From contig OZ237739.1 of assembly GCA_965178125.1 (NCBI GenBank), forward strand, positions 310,001 through 374,000: a stretch of 64,000 nt of DNA. Reading direction: 5' to 3'. Positions 1 to 11,200 of the stretch are shown in pieces. A model generated the notes under the pieces. It worked only from the letters and a program-made list of their open reading frames with translations. It was not told the DNA's origin and made no database searches. How positions within the stretch are numbered: position 1 is the first letter of the stretch; every line of letters begins with the position of its first letter. A program made the translations under genes and the position numbers. The DNA comes from Bilabrum cf. latius (taxonomy: Eukaryota; Bigyra: Bicosoecida; Bigyra; Bicosoecida).

Positions 1-486
1 GATGATGTTGATAGTGCTGAAGAATCATCTGATGAAGAAGAGGGCGAAGACAGCCAGAAGTCTGGCGAGAAGGGGGCACCGAGGGGCAGACGGGATCGGC
101 TCAGGAAAGGAGAGCTGAAGATGGTCCTGTTGGTTCGTCAAGACCTGAAAATGTCCCCAGGAAAGGTTGCGGCGCAGTGTAGTCACGCGAGCCTGGGTGC
201 CTACCGGCATGCGATGCGAAGCCCGAGGACGGCAAGGCACGTGGAGGCATGGATCCGCCGCGGGCAGGCCAAGATTGTCTTGAAGGTGAAGAACAAGAAG
301 AAGATGGACGCCGTCAAGAAGGAACTGGACGAGGCGGGCCACCCGACGTATGTGGTGGAGGACGCGGGCAGGACCGAGGTGGAGCCTGGGAGCGAGACGG
401 TGATGGCGGTGGGGCCAGCCTTCGTTGACGAGCTCGACAAGATCACGGGCAGGGACGGGAGCCACAAGCTGTCCCTGTTCCGATGA
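1..486 (+). CDS. PTRH2: Peptidyl-tRNA hydrolase 2 (PTH2), 5'-truncated
   Basis: PTH2 releases peptides from prematurely dissociated peptidyl-tRNA. The frame is open from base 1, so the N-terminus lies outside the window. The visible 161 residues begin with an acidic, Ser-rich stretch and then the full catalytic fold from residue 41. Family hallmarks are the VRxDLKMSxGKxAAQCSHA motif near the domain start and the PGSxTVMAVGP segment near the end. The conserved GKxAAQCxHA lysine, glutamine and histidine are present. It stops at TGA 484-486 with no in-frame TAG. It is convergent with the HD-domain gene, about 170 bp away. Family assignment is secure. Whether the missing N-terminus carries a membrane or mitochondrial anchor, as in animal Bit1, cannot be seen. 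Confidence 0.93.
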   Translation, partial: DDVDSAEESSDEEEGEDSQKSGEKGAPRGRRDRLRKGELKMVLLVRQDLKMSPGKVAAQCSHASLGAYRHAMRSPRTARHVEAWIRRGQAKIVLKVKNKKKMDAVKKELDEAGHPTYVVEDAGRTEVEPGSETVMAVGPAFVDELDKITGRDGSHKLSLFR

Positions 487-658
487 TAAAACAGTCGCTG
501 AGATTTTGACTTTTAGCGACGTGTATGGGAAATGCCAGATGCCAGGGCGGCAGATGCCAGGGCGGCAGAAGTAGGTGGGGCCGGGGGCCGCGGGCCGGTC
601 ACTGGGCCAAGCACTGAGCATGCACACGTTTTAAATCTATGCGTCTTCGTGCAAGTCC

Positions 659-1878
659 TTATCCTACGGCCTACTAGGCACACACACCCACAGGCACCGC
701 CGACACACTCACCCCCACCCCCACCATGCACGCACACGCCAGCACGAGCAGCAGGAGTACCCCGACCCCAAGGAGGCATACCACTGGCACCTCCACAACT
801 GCCTATTCCTCATTTCCTTTCCTGCCGAAGCACGAGGCTGACCAAAACCAAGACGGGGGCGGGCGAGCAACGAGCACTTGCTCCGGCTGCAACGGCTCCG
901 TGACCGGCAGACCCACGCTGGACTTGGTGCCAAAGGCCGGCCTGCCCCCACCTGCTTGCAGCCTGAGGGGGCGTTCCCTGCGGCGCTGCAGCTCGTGAAA
1001 TAAATCCCTGCACATGGGCAGCGATAGCTTGGGCCCTGCCGTGCGGAAGAAATCGGACAGGTCCGCGGGCCCCGGGGTCATCGTCGACTCGGATCTGTTC
1101 GTTCCATCCCCCGATGTAGGCTGCCTCCGGGACCGGCTCCGGCTTCGATTGCTTGTTTTCTAGCCACCAGATGGGGATGGCTGCTATGAGTCGGTCGATC
1201 GGCCTCTCTTCAAGTTGGGCCCTCTGCCGCCGCCCCTACTAGTACTCTCCTGCGAGTGCTCGGCCGCTGGCGGCAACCGAACGAGCGCATGGCCTGGCAC
1301 CGGAGCCATGCCGCAGTCTTGCTCGTACTCTAATGCCTACACGCACATTTCAAGCTTGTCTATCTGTTTTACTAGGGTTGCCTCCGGCGTCGCGCCGGCA
1401 TCGTACTGCGAGGGTTGCGGTGTGACGCCCCGGGCCACGATGGCACAATGCAGAGTATACCTCCAAAGATATCCGGTACAATGCTTCGGCTTGTACTCAC
1501 CTCTTCCCATAGCTCGATAAGCTCTGCAGCGAAATCAGATCCTGATGCGCCCTTAACGGACTTTGCAATCCTCTCTACAGCACTCAGCTCAATCTTGTGT
1601 TTGTCGCTGCCCTTGATGTTGTCAGATGGGGTTATGTCGCCACAGATCGCTTCGGCTATATCATGAACTAGAGCCATCTTCACGCACCGCTCAACATGCA
1701 CAGCTGGATCCAACTGGGGAGCAATAAATGCTATCATTACTGCCATGCGCCAAGAATGGTCCGCAACGGATTCAATCCGGGCTGGGACACGCCTATCTAC
1801 CCATCCTTGCCGCAACACAGTCTTTAAACCCCCAAGGAGCTGGATAAAATCAACGGCACATTCGATTTTGGCTTGCAT
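659..1878 (-). CDS. HDDC2: HDDC2-like HD-domain 5'-nucleotidase, two exons, three in-frame TAG
   Basis: HD-domain phosphohydrolase of the HDDC2/YfbR type, expected to dephosphorylate deoxynucleoside 5'-monophosphates. Exon 1 is 1501-1878, starting at ATG 1876-1878, with the HD signatures SVADHSWRMAVM and ALVHDIAEA. It ends in LWEE at a GTGAGT donor. Exon 2 starts at 1405 after CGCAG and continues YDAGATPEATLVKQIDKLEM, as in animal homologues. TAG at 1337-1339 falls where homologues have Gln in LQALEYE. Two more TAGs (1184-1186, 1160-1162) lie in a Ser/Arg-rich insert of about 70 residues. The family's C-terminal motif then returns in the same frame (DFFRTAGPKLSLP, near 1045). A further TAG at 803-805 and TAA at 659-661 define the end used here. 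The last 70 residues include an unexpected hydrophobic run and may be mis-modelled. The fold assignment is strong; the 3' end is weak. Confidence 0.82.
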
Positions 1879-1948
1879 CGCACGATTGATATGATTTGGG
1901 GAAATGGTAAACTTGGGTTCCGGTTTGACTCACCCACTGGCGTGCACA

Positions 1949-4900
1949 TCACTGAAGCCTGTGCCTCTTTCGGGCCGGCGGAGCCTCCTCCTCCGCGGCA
2001 GAGGAACTCCCTACAGCCCCAACTCCAGCGCCGGCACCGGCAGGCTTACCCACCGCCACTGGCAGTGGCGCTTTGCCAGTGGCGACGGCTGCCTCTGCCA
2101 CCACCCCGGCCGCCACTGCCCCTGGCTCCGAAAGCACAATCCGCTTGCCAGCATCACCCAGCTGCCGTGACCTGCGCCCACTGACACCGCCGCTAAACGT
2201 GGACGAGGAAGACGGCCGGTTGCTCTCGACCGCCTATCTCCCACCCACGCCCCTGATCGCCTGCTGGGGAACTTCAGTTGAGTGCGAGTATCGGCTGCGC
2301 TTCTGGCCCACCACGCCGCCCCCCCGAGCACTTATTCCCTGGCCGATGCCTCTCCTCGCTCCCTGCTGGGCTGTCGAGCTCGCCGCACCCGCACCCGCAC
2401 CCGCACCCGCACCTACACCTGCACCTACACCCACCCCCCCTGCCCCTACCCCCGGCCTACTTCCGCGAGGCAGCCCCGTGGAGACCGTGGAGGCAGCTGG
2501 TGGCAGCACCAGGCGGCCCCCCAGGCCCTCATCCAGGGGTGGTATGGACTGGCTCTGGCTCTGGCTCTGGCTTTGGCTCTGCTGCATGGACCTCCTCTGC
2601 CTGTCGTATGCCGCCGAGGGTGGCTCTAACTCGCTGCCCTGCGAGGGGCCAGACGATGAGAGCACACCCGAATGCGACTCCCGCGCAGTCGCTGGTCCGA
2701 TCTCCGCTGATCCGAGCTCCGCTGATCCGATCGAAGACGCGGAATGGGACGAGGCCCCGCTGGATGACCCGGGGGGCACGGCTGCAGAGCTCTCCGGTGA
2801 GCCCAGGTGACGAGTGCGCCGGCGGCCAGCGGGTCGTGTGCCGGCCTGCCAACGGGTCACTCTCTCCCCCGCCCCAGCTGGTGCCCTTGGCCCCGCGAAC
2901 CCCGCCACCCCCATTCCATGCCCCGTCCCACTTCCAAATCCCGTCCCGATGCCCACGCCGCGACCCCTGGTAGGCCGCCGCAGCTCGTCGTGCTCACCCC
3001 GGAGCACTTGCTCGGCGCGGCGAGCACCTTCGGCTGCTCGCACAGCGGCCGCATCCGTTGAGCTAACGGTCTCTTCTCCGCTGGTGTGGTTGCTGCTGAA
3101 CCGCTGCCCGTCTCCGTGGCTGCTGCCGGTGTGACGAGATTCGGAAGAGGACGAGGAGGACAGCTGCCCGATCCCACCCACCTGCCCCGCAGATCCAGCC
3201 GACCCCGCGGCTCCTGTCCCCGGTCGCACGCCACCTGCACCCAGCTCCATCGCAGTACCCCCGACGGTGCCAGTGCCGGTCACACCGGTGAGAGAGGAGA
3301 GCGACGCAATACGCCGGAGCTGTCTGCCCAAGTCACCACCAGAGGCAGAGGCGCTGCCCCCACTGTCCCCGCTGCCTCGCCGAGGGAGGCTCCCTGCCCT
3401 GCTACCAGAGGCGCTCACCCCGCTGTCCACGTCGCCGCCGCTCGGTAGCAGGTCAATCCCGCTCGCAGGCTCCAGGCCTGGGCTGCTGCCCAAGCTCATG
3501 GAGAGGCTGTCTCCCATCGACTCGGGCACGTGCTGCATCACTGGCTGCGAAGCTGAGCCCATGCCCAAGCCCGAGCCAGAGCCCGGGCCCGTTGCCCTCG
3601 CCGGTGAGTTCAGCCCGGCTTGCATGTCGTCGGGCGTCATGTGGAGGTGCAGCGCACTGCTGGATGACGACGATGACGACGATTGCGCCGCCTAGGATGC
3701 CGACGCTCCCGCCTCCTGTGCTGCTGCCTCTCCCACGGCCACGGCCACGCCGCTCGTTTGCCCTGCTGCCTCTGACCCCTTCCGGCTGCCTCCTGTCGCG
3801 GATGCAGACTGGGCCCCTGCAGCCCCTGCCTAACCGCTCGAATAGACATCCCTGTCGAGCGTTAGCCCTGAAGACAACGAGAACGACGACTGCGAGATGC
3901 CCCCCTCCGCCTGGCCGACCCCCGGACTCGCACTCGCACTCGCACTCGCACCTGCTCCTGCACTATGCGTCTCGGGACCGTGGCTTGCAGCGGGATGCAG
4001 TGCAAATGCATCGGTGGTTCCGGTCCAATGGGCGCCACGGCGTCGAGCCTCGCTACCGGAGCGCGCCTCGTGCTCGAGTGTCGGTCCGGGCCCGGACGAG
4101 CGCCCTTCAAGCTGGCGACGGTGCACACGAACAGATGGCGCAGGGACGCCTACCATGCTAATACCCGAGTCATGAGTATCGTCTTCGTCCTGCGTCGCGC
4201 CTCCCTTGCTCGCCGCCCTCGGCTGCAGCCTGCGAGCGACGTTGCTGGCCGGGCCGGCGCCAATCTCATCGCGCATGCCGGGCTGTGATGCGTCCAGGTC
4301 AGCGCCATCAGAGGCATGCGACAGCGGCTGAAGCACTGCGGACTGGAATTCGTGTCCTATTCTATCCCCTGAGCCGGACTGGGGTCGTTGCTGCGCTCCC
4401 GAATCACTCGACTGGCTGTACGGACCCGCACGTGAGCCGCCGTGTCGTTGCAATGGTCCGAGCTGACCCGGCATCTGCTGCTGCGCGTGAACAGAATGTC
4501 TTCTAGACTGACTAAATCTTACGTGATGGCCGCTACGCCGGGTCATTCCCGAGCTTGATGCCATTTCCTCGCCGGCATCCGCAACCACCCGCACACCACT
4601 TTGGCGTGCCCCCCCCACCGGTTTACGACCCGCAGCACCACTAAATGCCATATGACCAGCCTGTCGCCTGCTCCGCATCTCGGCATGACTCTCCGCTGAA
4701 GAAGCGTCGGCCACTGATCGCTGCCGTCCGGTCGGCAAGCCTGCTGATGCTTCTCTCCGCGATTGCAACGATTGCTAGGAGCCGCTTGCTGATGAGCCCT
4801 GCGGAATTGACTCATGGTTTGCACCCTAGGGGTGTTCCGGGGGGCCATCTTCCTACACGAAGTACTGCTCGAGCTGCGCCACGCTTGGCCAGCTTGCGAC

Positions 4901-6637
4901 CGCTTGCTGCGCGTCTCGCAAACTCACAAAAGCGACCAGAAAGCCGGACGACTTCGAGTCAGTTGGGCTCACTGCACCCGTGATTGGGTCTATATGATCA
5001 GGAACCGAGCTTCCGTCGCAGAATACCGCCTTTCTGTCCTTCAACGAAGCCATGAAGGTCGATAGCGGAATCTTGGATGCAAACTCATGCAGCTTGTCTG
5101 TAGAGCTTCCGTCGCCTTCGGCTTGAAGATCTGATTCTAATCGTCCTCTGTCGATGAAATTGATGTTCTCCTGCGACCCGTCCCCAGTAGAAGGTGCATG
5201 AGTCGACTATGGTCCCAGGGCAGTCCCTACGCTTGTGGCTGGCCGTGGTGACTCGCTCGCACCCACGCCTTGATGCATCGAGCTTGTCGATGCTTGGAGC
5301 GGCAGGCCTTGCTAAACCTACTACGCGTACTACTGAGAGCCAGCATCGCTGTTGGGTGCAGCATGGGCCTGCCAGTTGACTGCAGAAGCCCCTGGCATTG
5401 CCGCAGCGGGGTGTTGGCGAGCGTGGCCTTGCATCGATCCCTGCTGCTACTAGTACCCTACAACTCCTCCTACCATTGGCTGAAAATATACTAATTGCGG
5501 CTACGCCGCGTAAATGGCCGGCCAGGCTGCTGCCGCACTGACGGGACCGCTTACACCGGGCATGATGCCTGTAATGGACTCGTCCATTGATAGCTACGGC
5601 GTATGGTCAGGGCCGCTAACTTGCGCGGTAGAACTAAATGACGATGGTGCGGGAGGAGCCGGTGGTATCTGGTTCCACGGGCTTGTCGCTCCGGGCGCGG
5701 GAGCTTGAGCGGGTTTCTGCTCACCGGCCGCGCGCTGAACTGCAACTCGCGCCGTGGCACGCGGTGCGCCCGCCGGCTAATCTGCAAACTGGCCGCCATC
5801 GTCAGAGTTCGAGCTGTTATCATCCTCCTGGGAATCAACGTAGTCTGAATCAGAGCCGCTGCTGTCATGCGACGCCATGCCTCTTCGGCGGGAGCCCTGG
5901 GTACTTGCTCGACGAGCACGGGAGGCGCCGCGCCCGCCAACGGCGCTAGCACTGGTTTTCGATGTGCGAGCGCCTCGCTAGGGACGCGAACGGGACGCGC
6001 GAGTGGCCGCCGCTCCCCCGGTCGCTGCTGCTCGCCGACTGGACCTCGAGCCAGACGATGCCGCGCCGGATCCGGACGCCGCCGCGCTCCCAGGGTCGAA
6101 TTTCTGCTCAATGGCCCACGCAGTTGAATTTTGCGCTGCCACGGCCATGTTCTCGGGCGGGGGAACGAGCTCCACCCCCCGAATCCGAGTAGAGAATGGA
6201 TCTCGCGCCAACTGGGCCTCGAGGAAGGCGCGCATCTCGTCCGTGAAATTGACCGAGCGGCAGTAGTGCGCCTGCGTTACGAGCATCACCTGGTCGTGTG
6301 CCACTGCTGCTTCCAGTTCCGTGGTGAACTGCCCGATGAAGAAGGGCTTGTCGTGCCCCGGAAGCCGGGCCTGTGCCCGCCAGGATCGCCCCACGCGTTC
6401 CTTGCTCGGATAGCAGCCCACGAAGATGCTCTTGCCGCGGCGAGTCTTGGAGTACAGCTTGGTCTTTGCAGTCTGTGATATCTGGTAGCAGCATCCTGGG
6501 CGCAGGCCGTGCGTGGCCAGTCGCTGGCGGACCGATGCGATCAAGCGCTCGCCCAGCGGCTTGCTGAGCTGCGTCACAGCCTCCGGTGGAATCTGAGGCC
6601 CGGGCGCCGCCTCCGCGAAATGAATGTGCTTCGGCTT
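1949..6637 (-). CDS. AP2/ERF-like domain protein with long Q/S/G-rich tail; 17 in-frame TAG; 5' exon not identified
   Basis: One frame runs about 1,560 codons without TAA or TGA to TGA at 1949-1951. It is interrupted only by TAG at 5978, 5777, 5594, 5501, 5450, 5447, 5330, 5321, 5318, 5312, 5207, 4853, 4826, 4775, 3830, 3692 and 2234 (lowest coordinate of each). The N-terminal part (about residues 80-140) resembles an AP2/ERF domain: a basic RVGRSWRAQARLPG strand, then FFIGQFTTELEAAVAHDQVM, matching the Y/F-x-GxFxTExEAAxAYD pattern. That suggests a nuclear DNA-binding protein. The rest is low complexity apart from a segment around 4860-5150 (STFMASLKDRKAVFCDGSS). A pyrimidine-rich tract and TAG just above 6637 look like a splice acceptor, so the start lies in an unseen upstream exon. 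The AP2 call is moderate; gene continuity is strong. Confidence 0.72.
2384..2431. repeat. Hexamer-like GC-rich simple repeat inside the AP2-like gene
   Basis: Imperfect repeats of CCGCAC/CCTACA. On the minus strand they encode an alternating Gly-Ala/Gly-Val run in the low-complexity tail of the AP2-like protein. Confidence 0.8.
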
Positions 6638-6639
6638 CT

Positions 6640-8283
6640 AGGAAGGAGAACTAAGTAATTCCTATTCCTAGCTTGTTATGCTGGACCAGGTTTGCAAGAC
6701 TGGCCTCCTCTCAGGAGTGCGACGAGAGCTTGCCGAGGAAGGAGCCTTGTCGGGCGATTTGCTCGACGGCAACTTCTTGGGCATGTCGCAACTCGCTGTT
6801 CCACGAACAGGTTCTAAATTTGTGCTTCCTTCAGATCCTGCGGAGCAAAAATATCAAACAGTCGCTAGCGTGCGGCTACAATTGAATGTCGTTGAGCACT
6901 TGAAAGGTTGCAACCGCCTCGCGATCTAATTCCAGCGCCGGTCTTGATCCCTCTCGGAGATCGGCGGTCGCAAGGATGGTTCACTTTCTCGGCAATACTT
7001 CGCTTTACCACAACTTAATCAGTATACTGGGCCTGGGAAGATTCCCGGCAGTCTCACGGTCTAGTTGTGACGGTGCCCGCGAGGCACGCCCTGCCCTTCG
7101 CGGCCTTGTCGCTGCAAGACTGTCCTGTTTGGCCGCCTGTTCCTCGGTATCTGCGGAGGCAATTGAATGCAGGAACTGGTGAATCCAGCAAGTACCAACT
7201 AGAACAATACTTGTTTTTTTGTGTGACTGGGAGCAACCGCGCAACATGCCGTGCACCACCGGTCGCTGCGGTTGCGACAAAAGTGTGCAATCCGAGTTCA
7301 GCCACTGGACAAGATAGAGCCGGTCGTGGCGGAGACTGATTCCCCACGAACTGTTCGTAGAAACTGCGAAGTTCATCTGGGTTGCCTCCAATTTTATCGA
7401 GAGCACGCATTTTGGCGGGAATGGGTTGGCATGGAATGCCCGCACCAGTTGCCGGTGGTCGCTGGGCAAAAGCAAGGGCGTAGTCAAACCCAGGAACATC
7501 CACTAATCAAGCCGCACGTAGAACTGCAATGTCAGTGTTTCGCACGGCGCAAACTGACGCAACAGATCCGTCCGCCGCAAAGCGACCGCGACAAGCTCAC
7601 CTGCTTCGGTCTCCTGAGCTAGCCGGCAGGCCTCTACGAGCTCGGGGGCGACCATGCTGAAAGTGTGGATGCGTACTGATCGGTTATGTTCGGAAGCACC
7701 AACGCACGGCCTCTGCAAACACTCCAATTAAACCTCTCGGGGCCTGCACGCCAAGCACCCTGGCCTGTTCGCTATCGCCAGCGCAAGCGACGATAGTAGC
7801 AACCAATTTGGACAACCTCAGCAAATACAATCGAACAACATGAACTTAGAATGATTTCGTGGTATCACAGATATACACGAGCTGTGTGGCACTTTTAATG
7901 TTGAAGTGTTCTGGCGTCGGCGCGGTCGCAACTGTGTCAGGCGCCCGTAGCACGCGAGTGCAAGGACGAGGTCGCAGGGACGGGTCAGCGTGTCGGGGCG
8001 GCACGTGCTGACACGCAAACTCGCAGCCAACAGTCTAAACGTGATCGGAGAGGAGATGCGCACTGGCGGGCCGCCTGGACCACCCTCGTCTGCTGGAGGT
8101 GAACACCCGCGCTGCGTTCGTGTTGACTGCGTTCGCCGAACAAATCGAGAACGTTCGTTGGTTGCTGCGATTTTTGTTGCCGTTTGGATCGATATGGTAA
8201 TACTAGGGGCTGCAGATCGAAAGATCTGCAGAGTTTTTTTCCTGGCGCTCCCGACCTTTGCAAGAATTTTGCGTTCAGCCTGA
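6640..8283. other. Poorly resolved interval between the AP2-like and Sfi1-like genes
   Basis: No family can be called confidently here. On the plus strand 6678-6929 is an 84-codon frame ending in TAA with ordinary composition and no in-frame TAG. On the minus strand 7005-7727 is open with one TAG (listed separately), and a second minus frame (7054-7503) also looks protein-like, which hints at unresolved exons. The interval should also contain the first exon(s) of the AP2-like gene and the promoter of the Sfi1-like gene. From about 7730 to 8283 I see nothing recognisable. Confidence 0.4.
7005..7727 (-). CDS. Possible protein-coding segment with one in-frame TAG; unrecognised
   Basis: A 240-codon frame is open from 7727 to TAA 7005-7007 when TAG 7503-7505 is read as Gln. 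The first part (SVRIHTFSMVAPELVEA) faintly recalls the RRIRVHT strand of the Sec23/Sec24 trunk, but the following residues do not continue that family convincingly. A competing reading frame over 7054-7503 has equally protein-like composition (KIGGNPDELRSFYEQFVG), so an intron may switch frames here. No start codon is assigned; 7727 is simply the upper limit of the open frame. Treat this as a coding signal, not a gene model. Confidence 0.28.
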
Positions 8284-11200
8284 ATGGAAGGCTTAAGCGG
8301 TCGGCTTCCGCGAAGCCCACCGAGACCCTCGCAGAGCAGGGACGCCGATTTGTTCCGAAGCGAGCTGCTCGGCGCCGATGCATCTATGCTATCATCATCA
8401 CTTGATGCTGGATACAGGCAGCCATTGTTTGCTGCTGTCGCGGGGGACCGGCGGCGGGCGTCCGCTGCAGCTGCCGACGACGTGCTGGGTCGGTCCGTGC
8501 TGGAGGCCCGCAGCGCCGAGCTTGCGGCATCAAAGCTGTCGAGAGAGCTCCACTCTACTAAATAGAACCTACAGAGTGCCCAGTCTCGCCTGGAGCTCGA
8601 AGCGAGCCAGCTGGCCGATGCGGCGGCTGAGGCAGAGCTCTCCAAGCTATCAGCCCGCCGCAGCAGCAGGGCGGCGGCCGACGCCCGAGCGCGCGCAGAA
8701 AACGCCGAGCGCAAAGAAAGGCAGCTGCACCTCACAGTGATCGACCAGTCCCGCAGCATACACGCCCCCAGGGCCCGGGCCCTGGAGCAGTCCCTGGGGG
8801 CGGCCTCCAGGGAGCGAGACTCCGCGGTGCTAGCGCTGAGGAGCGCACAGTCCGCCGCGCAGGTCTCTTTCGCGGATGCAGAGGCGCAGCGGCACTGGGC
8901 CGGCAGGCGCGGGGAGGCCGCGCGCGCCGCTGCTGTGCTGGTGCTGGTGCGGGCTATGCGGTCGGCGGAGCGAGGCCTCCGGCTGCGGCAGGCCTCGAGG
9001 GCATTCCGCTGCATGGCCGAGCAGGCCGCCGTGGCGGTTTCGCGGGAGCAGCTGCTCAAGGAACACGCCCGCAGAGAGGCCATGGACCGCGGCAGCATGC
9101 GCAGCACCCGCAGGCGCGCCGCTGCGGCCGTGCACCTGGCCCGCGCGAGGGCCCAGGCAGTGGGCGTGCTGCGCACCTGGCGAGCCAGAGCCTCGTGGAG
9201 CAAGGAGGCGCGGGGAAGGCTGCGGGACGCGATGCAGAGGGGGAGGTTGCAGCGCACCAGGGAGTGGTTCCGCAGCTGGCGCCGCGCAACCGAGGGCGTG
9301 GCGGCCCGCCGCCGGGCGACCAGGCTGCTGCTCGAGTCGGCGAGACTCGGGAGAATGCGGGCGGCGCTGTCGGCCTGGCGGAGCCGAACCTCCGGAGAGT
9401 GCAGGTCCATGGCGCGCCGGCTGCCCCGCGTGGCGCAGTGCCTCCTGGAGGGGCTGCGGTGGGGGAGGCGGCAGCGGTCGCTGATGGAGTGCTGGCGGAG
9501 GCTGGCGGCGGGGGCGGCCCAGGGAAGGGTCAGGCGACGGAGGGTGGGGGACATGGAAGCGAGGGCGCGCGGGCGGGTCGCGATGCGGTTTTTCTCGATC
9601 TGGCGGTCCGTGGCCGGGAGGAAGAAGAAGCTGGCCGTCCTCGAGCGCAGGCGAGACGGCAGGCAGCGGCGGGCGGTGCTGCAGGGCTGGTTCCGCATCG
9701 CGCAGGAGGAAAAGGCGCGGCGCCTCTGGAGCGAGCTGGAGGGCAAGGCGCAAAGAGAGAAGGAGCATCGCATGGCGGTGCTAGACGGGTTCTTCGAGCG
9801 GCGCCGCGCAGTGGCCGAGCGGAACACGTTCCGCGGAATGCTCGCGGCGTGGCTGCAGGCGGCGAGGGACCGAGCCATTCTCCGCGCCAAGCTGCTCCGC
9901 AGGGGCCGCGAGCGGAAGGAGGCCCTCGTCAGGGAACACGCGGCGGCGTGGCGAGCCCAGGCCGAGGCGGGGCGGCTCCGGCGCGCGGCGGCGGAGAGCT
10001 TGCGAAGGGGTCGGGCGGCGAGGGGGCTGAGGCTGGCGTGGGGCGCGCTCCAGGCCAGCAGGGAGCAAGGGCTCGCGGCCGCCGCGCGTGCCGACCGGTT
10101 CCGCAGCTCCAAGGGCGCCGCGCACAGGCTGAAGCGCGGCCTGCGAATGTGGAGGCGGGTCGCCGGCGTGCGTGCGGCCCGGCTGGCCGTGCGGAACCGG
10201 CGCCGCGCAGCCACGGCCAGGGCCGCTCTGGCGGGTTGGAGGGCTGCTTCCTTCGTCCGCACCACGAGGCGCCTGCGGGCCGCCGGCCGGGCCACGGCGC
10301 TCCGACGGGCGGCGGAGGCGGCCACTCACCTGGCTGGGAGGGCGCTGGCCGGGATGCAGAGGCAGACGGAGCGGAACCGGCGCCGCGCAGTGCTGCTCGC
10401 GCGGGTCCTGGCGAGGCAGCGGGTGCTGGCCCTGTCACGCGGCTTCGCGGCGTGGGCGCGGGCGGACGCCCGCGCGGGCGGGTACGCAAGCGGCTAGGCC
10501 AGGATGGCCGCGTGGGTCAAGCGCTCCGTGCTGCTGCTGCGGGGTGCCCGGAGGCAGGCCCGGGTGCAGCGCACGATGGTTGTCTGGCGGGAAGCCGCGC
10601 GCCGGTCCAAGCGGCACCGCAGTGCGGTGCACGCCATGCGTGCTCGCAGGGTCAGGGCGAGCCTCTATGCGCTGGGGAACCACGCAGCCGAGCAAAAGAA
10701 GGACCGGCGCAACGCCATCGCCGCGCAGCGGCACCGCAACGCAGTGCTCCTGCGGCGTGCGATGCGCGCGTGGCAGCGCGGCAGCTCCCTCCGCTGGCGA
10801 GAGAGGGTGGTGCAGGAGCAGCTCATCCCGGCCATCAAGCACCACAAGAAGATGGAGAGGTTGGCATACGCGGACGCGGCCTGCTTTTCGCTCTGCCAGC
10901 GGGCCTTCGCGGGCTGGAAGGTAGCTCTGGTGGCCCACAGGGAGAAGGGAATCCGCGCGACCTGCATGGCCCGCGACAGCCGCAACCGGCGGCACAGATC
11001 GATCCTTGCCGCGTGGAGGGCGGCTGCCCGGCGCACGGCCCAGGCCCGGATCGCCCTGCTGAGGGTGCTGGAGCGCATGCGGGCCCGCACGCTCTCCACC
11101 GCCCTCAGCCACCTGCGCGCCAAGGCGGCCGCGAACCTTGGGCTGAGCCTTGCGCGCGCACAGGCAGAGGGGGAGGGCACAGCGGCTCGACTGCATCGGG

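Noticed and set aside
7818-10325. An 835-codon open frame on the minus strand opposite the Sfi1-like gene
   Set aside because: It is Ala/Arg/Ser-rich and antisense to clear Sfi1-like repeats. High GC makes long shadow frames common here.
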